Assembly (NCBI GenBank): GCA_024639025.1
Contig: JAHEJF010000049.1
Span: 1-8,782, forward strand
Length of the DNA: 8,782 bases
Origin: Ahrensia sp.
GTDB taxonomy: Bacteria > Pseudomonadota > Alphaproteobacteria > Rhizobiales > Rhizobiaceae
Direction of reading: 5' to 3'
In this document: piece by piece, positions 5,946-8,782 of the stretch
Layout of the letters: every line of letters begins with the position of its first letter
How positions within the stretch are numbered: position 1 is the stretch's first letter
Made by a program: the position numbers and the translations under genes
Notes under the pieces: model-generated
Databases searched by the model: none
Seen by the model: only the letters and a program-made list of their open reading frames with translations
What the model was told of the DNA's origin: nothing

Positions 5946-7418
5946 TCAGGTCCCGCAGAACGTGTTTTGGATGACTTCTTCGGGTTTGGGAGCCAGAAGG
6001 TAACGCTCAAAGCCCTGACGCTCTTCAAACGGTTCGGCCAAAACCTCCATCAATTTGTCGGCGAAAGCCATATTGCCCTTTTCTGCCTGCTCCAAGGCTT
6101 CTTCAACCAGATGATTGCGCGGAATATAGGCCGGATTGACGGCCAGCATGGCTGTCTGTCGCTCTGCATCTGATCGTGTTTCGCTGTTCAGGCGTGCACG
6201 CCAAGCAAGCAACCACATGCCAAACATGGAAGGACCGCCAACAAGTGCTTGCAGCATTTCGTCTTCGGCGCCGGCTTCTTTGGGAATCTTGGACAATGTT
6301 CGGAAAAATTGTGTAAAATCAACTTCTTGGTCAGAAAGATGTTTGAGCAAATCCTGCCATAAGGCCAGATCACCGGCATCTTCGACTGCAAGGCCGAGTT
6401 TCGCGCGCAGACCCTTTTCATAGGCAGATTGAAAGGCGGAAGGATAGATATCCAGCGCTGCCTTGGCCACTTCAACAGCCTTGTCGGCATCCTCATCCAA
6501 AATTGGCAGAAGCGATTGTGCCAGAACAGACAGGTTCCACTGGCCGATGCCCGGTTGATTGCCATACGCGTAGCGTCCCATTTGGTCGATCGCACTGTAG
6601 ACGGTTTTAGGATCAAAGAAGTCCATGAAGGCGCAAGGGCCGTAATCGATGGTCTCGCCACTGATCGACATATTGTCAGTGTTCATGACGCCATGGATGA
6701 AACCGACCATCATCCATTGTGCAATCAGTTCTGCCTGGCGTTTGATGACACTTTCCAGCAAGGCGCCGTAGCGATTGGATGCAGATGCACAGGAAGGATA
6801 GTGCCTTTCGATCACATAATCGGCCAAAGTTTTGAGCGACGAGATGTCTTCTCGTGCGTAGAAAAACTGAAAGGTGCCCACCCTGATATGGCTAGCTGCA
6901 ACCCGGGTAAGCACGGCGCCAGGCAGCAGTGTCTCCCGTGCAACATCCTCGCCTGTGAGCACAGCTGCGAGTGCCCTGGTCGTCGGAATACCCAGCTTGT
7001 GCATAGCTTCGCTGACGATGTATTCACGCAAGACGGGCCCGATAGCGGCCTTGCCGTCACCACCGCGCGAGAAGGCAGTGCGTCCGGATCCCTTAAGTTG
7101 GATGTCCTTACGAATCCCATTAAAGTCAATGACTTCCCCCAATAATGCGGCTCGTCCATCACCCAGTTGAGGAACAAAATTGCCAAACTGGTGGCCAGCA
7201 TAGGCGGCTGCAATTATGGTCGCGCCTTCCGGTCTTGTTTTGCCCGAGAGCAAATCAAGCCCAGCCTCGGAACTAAGCCATTCAAAATCAATACCCAGCT
7301 CATTTGCCAAGTCTTCATTGATCGCAAGAAAAGACGGTTCTGGTGCCGGTGCGGGCGTTGCTTCAGCATAAAATGCGGACGGCAATCGCGCGTAGCTGTT
7401 GTCAAATTGGATAGTCAA
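5946..7418 (-). CDS. selO: protein adenylyltransferase SelO (YdiU family pseudokinase)
   Basis: Transfers AMP from ATP to Ser/Thr/Tyr of target proteins; the family has a kinase fold with ATP bound in the flipped orientation and is tied to redox stress. It has 490 residues, normal length. Signatures seen: FDNSYARLP (5–13), AGHQFG (74–79), QLGDGRA (84–90), LKGSGRT (108–114, Lys109 as the nucleotide-binding lysine), GGDGKAAIGP (119–128), HGVMNTDN (242–249, with D248 and N249 as catalytic and metal-binding residues) and DYGPCAFMD (258–266, with D258 as the second metal ligand). The C-terminus is NTFCGT, with Cys488 third from the end where animal SelO has selenocysteine. The start is TTG at 7418, because no in-frame ATG precedes the conserved FDNSYARLP; no good ribosome binding site is visible, so the start is less sure than the gene. 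It is first of a likely two-gene operon with the PPC gene. Confidence 0.96.
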   Translation of the reverse strand: MTIQFDNSYARLPSAFYAEATPAPAPEPSFLAINEDLANELGIDFEWLSSEAGLDLLSGKTRPEGATIIAAAYAGHQFGNFVPQLGDGRAALLGEVIDFNGIRKDIQLKGSGRTAFSRGGDGKAAIGPVLREYIVSEAMHKLGIPTTRALAAVLTGEDVARETLLPGAVLTRVAASHIRVGTFQFFYAREDISSLKTLADYVIERHYPSCASASNRYGALLESVIKRQAELIAQWMMVGFIHGVMNTDNMSISGETIDYGPCAFMDFFDPKTVYSAIDQMGRYAYGNQPGIGQWNLSVLAQSLLPILDEDADKAVEVAKAALDIYPSAFQSAYEKGLRAKLGLAVEDAGDLALWQDLLKHLSDQEVDFTQFFRTLSKIPKEAGAEDEMLQALVGGPSMFGMWLLAWRARLNSETRSDAERQTAMLAVNPAYIPRNHLVEEALEQAEKGNMAFADKLMEVLAEPFEERQGFERYLLAPKPEEVIQNTFCGT

Positions 7419-7458
7419 TTTGCGTGTCCAATCTCGCTTGAGTACTTCGATATGGTCC

Positions 7459-7487
7459 TATGTAGGCACTCGGGCCGAAATGCGCAA
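7459..7487 (-). promoter_or_regulatory. weak candidate promoter for selO
   Basis: On the minus strand TTGCGC (7487–7482) and TACATA (7464–7459) are separated by 17 nt, ending about 40 nt before the TTG start. Only three of six bases match consensus in each box, so this rests mainly on spacing and position. Confidence 0.2.
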
Positions 7488-8039
7488 AGTCGGCCGACAA
7501 GATGCAATCGAACAGCACGTCGAAACCTCTTGTTCGAGGCGTCAGAAACGCCAATCAACACCTCGGATTGCAGTGTTTGAGCTGTGAATTGTAGCGATTT
7601 TGAATTGCCGCTCAAACGGTTGTATTGAGAGGTTCGCTTGCCTTGATTGCACACAATTCGCGGATATCTTCGAAAAAACGGGAAAATTTACCCAATTTCC
7701 TCCCGAAAAGGCCCGCTTTCCTTTGAATTTTGATAACGTTCGTGATTCATAGGGAAGGTATGGGTGACTGGTTGATTCGGTTAATGTATTTGTGACTGCA
7801 TTCTGTTTTAGCCTGGTCAGCTTGGGGGATGATTATTGGTTCTTTGCGCCAATAGAAATAAACAGAGCCTGAGGGCTGCTCCGTACGCTCAATATTTTGC
7901 GCCAACGGCCGTCAAGGCACGCTGCAATTCCCTCCATTCTCAAACTCATTTTTCAATTCATTCGCATGTTCGTCACCTTGTGACACTGAACGACGGACTT
8001 GTGCGGCGGTGCTTGGAGCCGCCCATTGCAAATGTCTGC

Positions 8040-8061
8040 GGGCCGCCGTGAAAGGCGGCCC
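8040..8061 (+). terminator. perfect G+C-rich hairpin upstream of the surface-protein gene
   Basis: GGGCCGCC and GGCGGCCC form a perfect 8-bp stem around a 6-nt GTGAAA loop, 73 nt before the start codon at 8135. A weaker stem, GGCGG/CCGCC (8005–8009 with 8019–8023), lies just upstream. The bases that follow, ATTTC, give only a poor T-run. It could end a small RNA, act as an attenuator, or stabilise a leader. Confidence 0.4.
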
Positions 8062-8123
8062 ATTTCAAACCCGTTAGCTCAGGCTGACAAAACTCATGGC
8101 ACAAACTTGGTAAATGGCACTAC

Positions 8124-8128
8124 AGGAG
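8124..8128 (+). promoter_or_regulatory. ribosome binding site of the surface-protein gene
   Basis: AGGAG lies 6 nt before the ATG at 8135. An in-frame ATG at 8114 precedes this site and is therefore not the likely start. Confidence 0.75.
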
Positions 8129-8134
8129 CCAAAA

Positions 8135-8782
8135 ATGACAAAACAGACGAAATCCAGAGGGCTGGTTCAGACGCTGCGATCAAGCACCGTTCTGACAGCG
8201 ATACTGGCTGCCGCTGTTGCTTTTTCGAGCGTTGCACCCGCATACGCTTTCATCAGCAACACCGCGACTGCCAGAGGTGAAGCACCGGGCGGTGACCCGG
8301 GCGATACAGGCGATGACATCACAGATACCGACAGCGTCGATGTCGATGTGGTGGATGATGCGCCAGACCTGACCATCGCGAAAGTGGCGGTCTTGAATGA
8401 TGAGGTTACCGGCGACTCCGTAGGTCAGGCGACTGAAACCATCACATACACCTATACGGTGACCAACTCGGGCAACACCACGGTCAATGGCGTTTCCATC
8501 ATCGATACGCACGATGGTACCGCTGCACTTGGTACACCGGTCATCGATGCAACTTCGGCAACCGGTACGACGGGTGCATCCACCGTTGATCTGTTGCCCA
8601 CTGAGGTCGCAATCTTCACGGTGACCTACACCATTACGGCAGCAGATATTGCCGGACTTGGTGGCGGCGCCACAACCGACGGCGATTTGGATAACTCGGC
8701 GGTTGCCCAGGGTACTTATCCCGATGGCGGCGCAGGCGTGACCGTAACATCGGCACCAGATACAGCCGAAGTACCGCTCGAC
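8135..8782 (+). CDS. secreted acidic surface protein with a DUF11/DUF7507-like repeat, 3'-truncated by the window edge
   Basis: The frame runs open from ATG 8135 to the last base (216 codons seen, no stop). The N-terminus is a clear Sec signal peptide: basic residues K3, K6, R8 and R15, a hydrophobic core at about 18–34, and cleavage after APAYA (residue 38). Residues 49–78 are an Asp-rich stretch with 12 acidic and no basic residues. A beta-sandwich repeat follows (about 78–216): DLTIAK, then ITYTYTVTNSGNTTVNGVSIID near 102–123, then FTVTYTITAADI and a closing AVAQGTY segment. This is the pattern of DUF11/DUF7507 (Ig-like) repeats of long extracellular proteins. The visible mature part has no Cys and only one Lys and one Arg. 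Such proteins usually carry many repeats, so a large exported adhesin or surface-layer-like protein is likely; export beyond the periplasm cannot be judged without the C-terminus. Confidence 0.85.
   Translation, partial: MTKQTKSRGLVQTLRSSTVLTAILAAAVAFSSVAPAYAFISNTATARGEAPGGDPGDTGDDITDTDSVDVDVVDDAPDLTIAKVAVLNDEVTGDSVGQATETITYTYTVTNSGNTTVNGVSIIDTHDGTAALGTPVIDATSATGTTGASTVDLLPTEVAIFTVTYTITAADIAGLGGGATTDGDLDNSAVAQGTYPDGGAGVTVTSAPDTAEVPLD

Larger units (their letters stand above)
7419..8134. other. long gene-free region with several inverted repeats
   Basis: About 715 nt between divergent selO and the surface-protein gene. Short open frames occur on both strands, but none has a ribosome binding site, recognisable motif or convincing composition. 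The selO-proximal part holds inverted repeats GTCGGCCGAC (7489–7498), TCGAACA/TGTTCGA (7508–7514 with 7532–7538), GGCGT/ACGCC (7539–7543 with 7549–7553) and GTTTGAG/CTCAAAC (7575–7581 with 7611–7617). The middle (about 7660–7800) is A+T-rich and is the likeliest place for a promoter, though no pair of boxes stands out. The gene-proximal part has two G+C-rich hairpins (8005–8061). It could be a long 5' leader, an unannotated small RNA, or both. Confidence 0.5.

Noticed and set aside
5933..6028. N-terminal extension of the PPC protein by 32 codons
   Set aside because: It overlaps the end of selO by about 80 nt in another frame, and the extra residues do not look like part of a PPC protein.
6429..7145. 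Open frame of 238 codons on the plus strand
   Set aside because: It lies wholly antisense to selO, whose motifs are unmistakable, and its translation has no family features.
7415..7654. Open frame of 79 codons on the minus strand upstream of selO
   Set aside because: No ribosome binding site or recognisable motif, and it covers the inverted-repeat cluster and the selO start region; it looks random.
8074..8083. TTAGCTCAGG resembling a tRNA D-arm
   Set aside because: No matching acceptor stem, anticodon stem or GGTTCGA-type T-arm can be laid out around it.
8096..8113. Five-codon open frame (MAQTW) just before the surface-protein gene, possible leader peptide
   Set aside because: No ribosome binding site and no residue pattern typical of an attenuator; likely chance.
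7836..8280. Overlapping short plus-strand frames before and across the start of the surface-protein gene
   Set aside because: No ribosome binding sites; the later part lies out of frame within the signal-peptide coding region.
1..8782. CRISPR arrays, insertion sequences, integrase genes or att-like direct repeats
   Set aside because: None seen on reading either strand; gene order looks like stable chromosome.

Overview
The window looks like chromosomal DNA of an alphaproteobacterium, most likely of the Hyphomicrobiales (Rhizobiales). The main reasons are the waaA–lpxK–DUF2093–mutL neighbourhood, which I recall as typical of that order, a MutL with the endonuclease-type C-terminus found where MutH is absent, and protein sequences of alphaproteobacterial type. 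Base composition is moderate, near 50–55% G+C by eye. There are no mobile elements, tRNA or rRNA genes, or CRISPR arrays. Seven of the eight genes belong to recognisable families with core or widespread roles, and the eighth is an accessory surface protein.

Layout: (1) Positions 1–2196, plus strand: the 3' part of waaA (Kdo transferase), then lpxK (lipid A 4'-kinase), overlapping by 14 nt. Both act in Kdo2-lipid A synthesis at the cytoplasmic face of the inner membrane. (2) Positions 2197–2404: a gene-free convergent junction packed with short inverted repeats. (3) Positions 2405–4491, minus strand: mutL followed by a 70-residue DUF2093 protein. (4) Positions 4633–4980, plus strand: a single-domain DUF442/TIGR01244 protein with a rhodanese-like CRSGARS loop. 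It ends 7 nt from the stop of the next, oppositely oriented gene. (5) Positions 4988–7418, minus strand: selO (protein AMPylase, YdiU family) followed 13 nt later by a protein with two PPC/DUF296 domains. (6) Positions 7419–8134: about 715 nt without a credible gene but with several inverted repeats, including a perfect 8-bp G+C-rich hairpin close to the next gene. (7) From 8135 to the window end, plus strand: the first 216 codons of a secreted, very acidic surface protein with a signal peptide and a DUF11/DUF7507-like beta-sandwich repeat; the rest lies outside the window.

How the genes relate: waaA and lpxK form an envelope-biogenesis pair and mutL serves mismatch repair. selO (redox-linked protein AMPylation) and the tandem PPC gene are probably co-transcribed, which is the best functional lead for the otherwise uncharacterised PPC protein. 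No strong sign of a wholly new system is visible. The least explained parts are the asymmetric tandem PPC protein, the 715-nt structured leader and the acidic surface protein it precedes.
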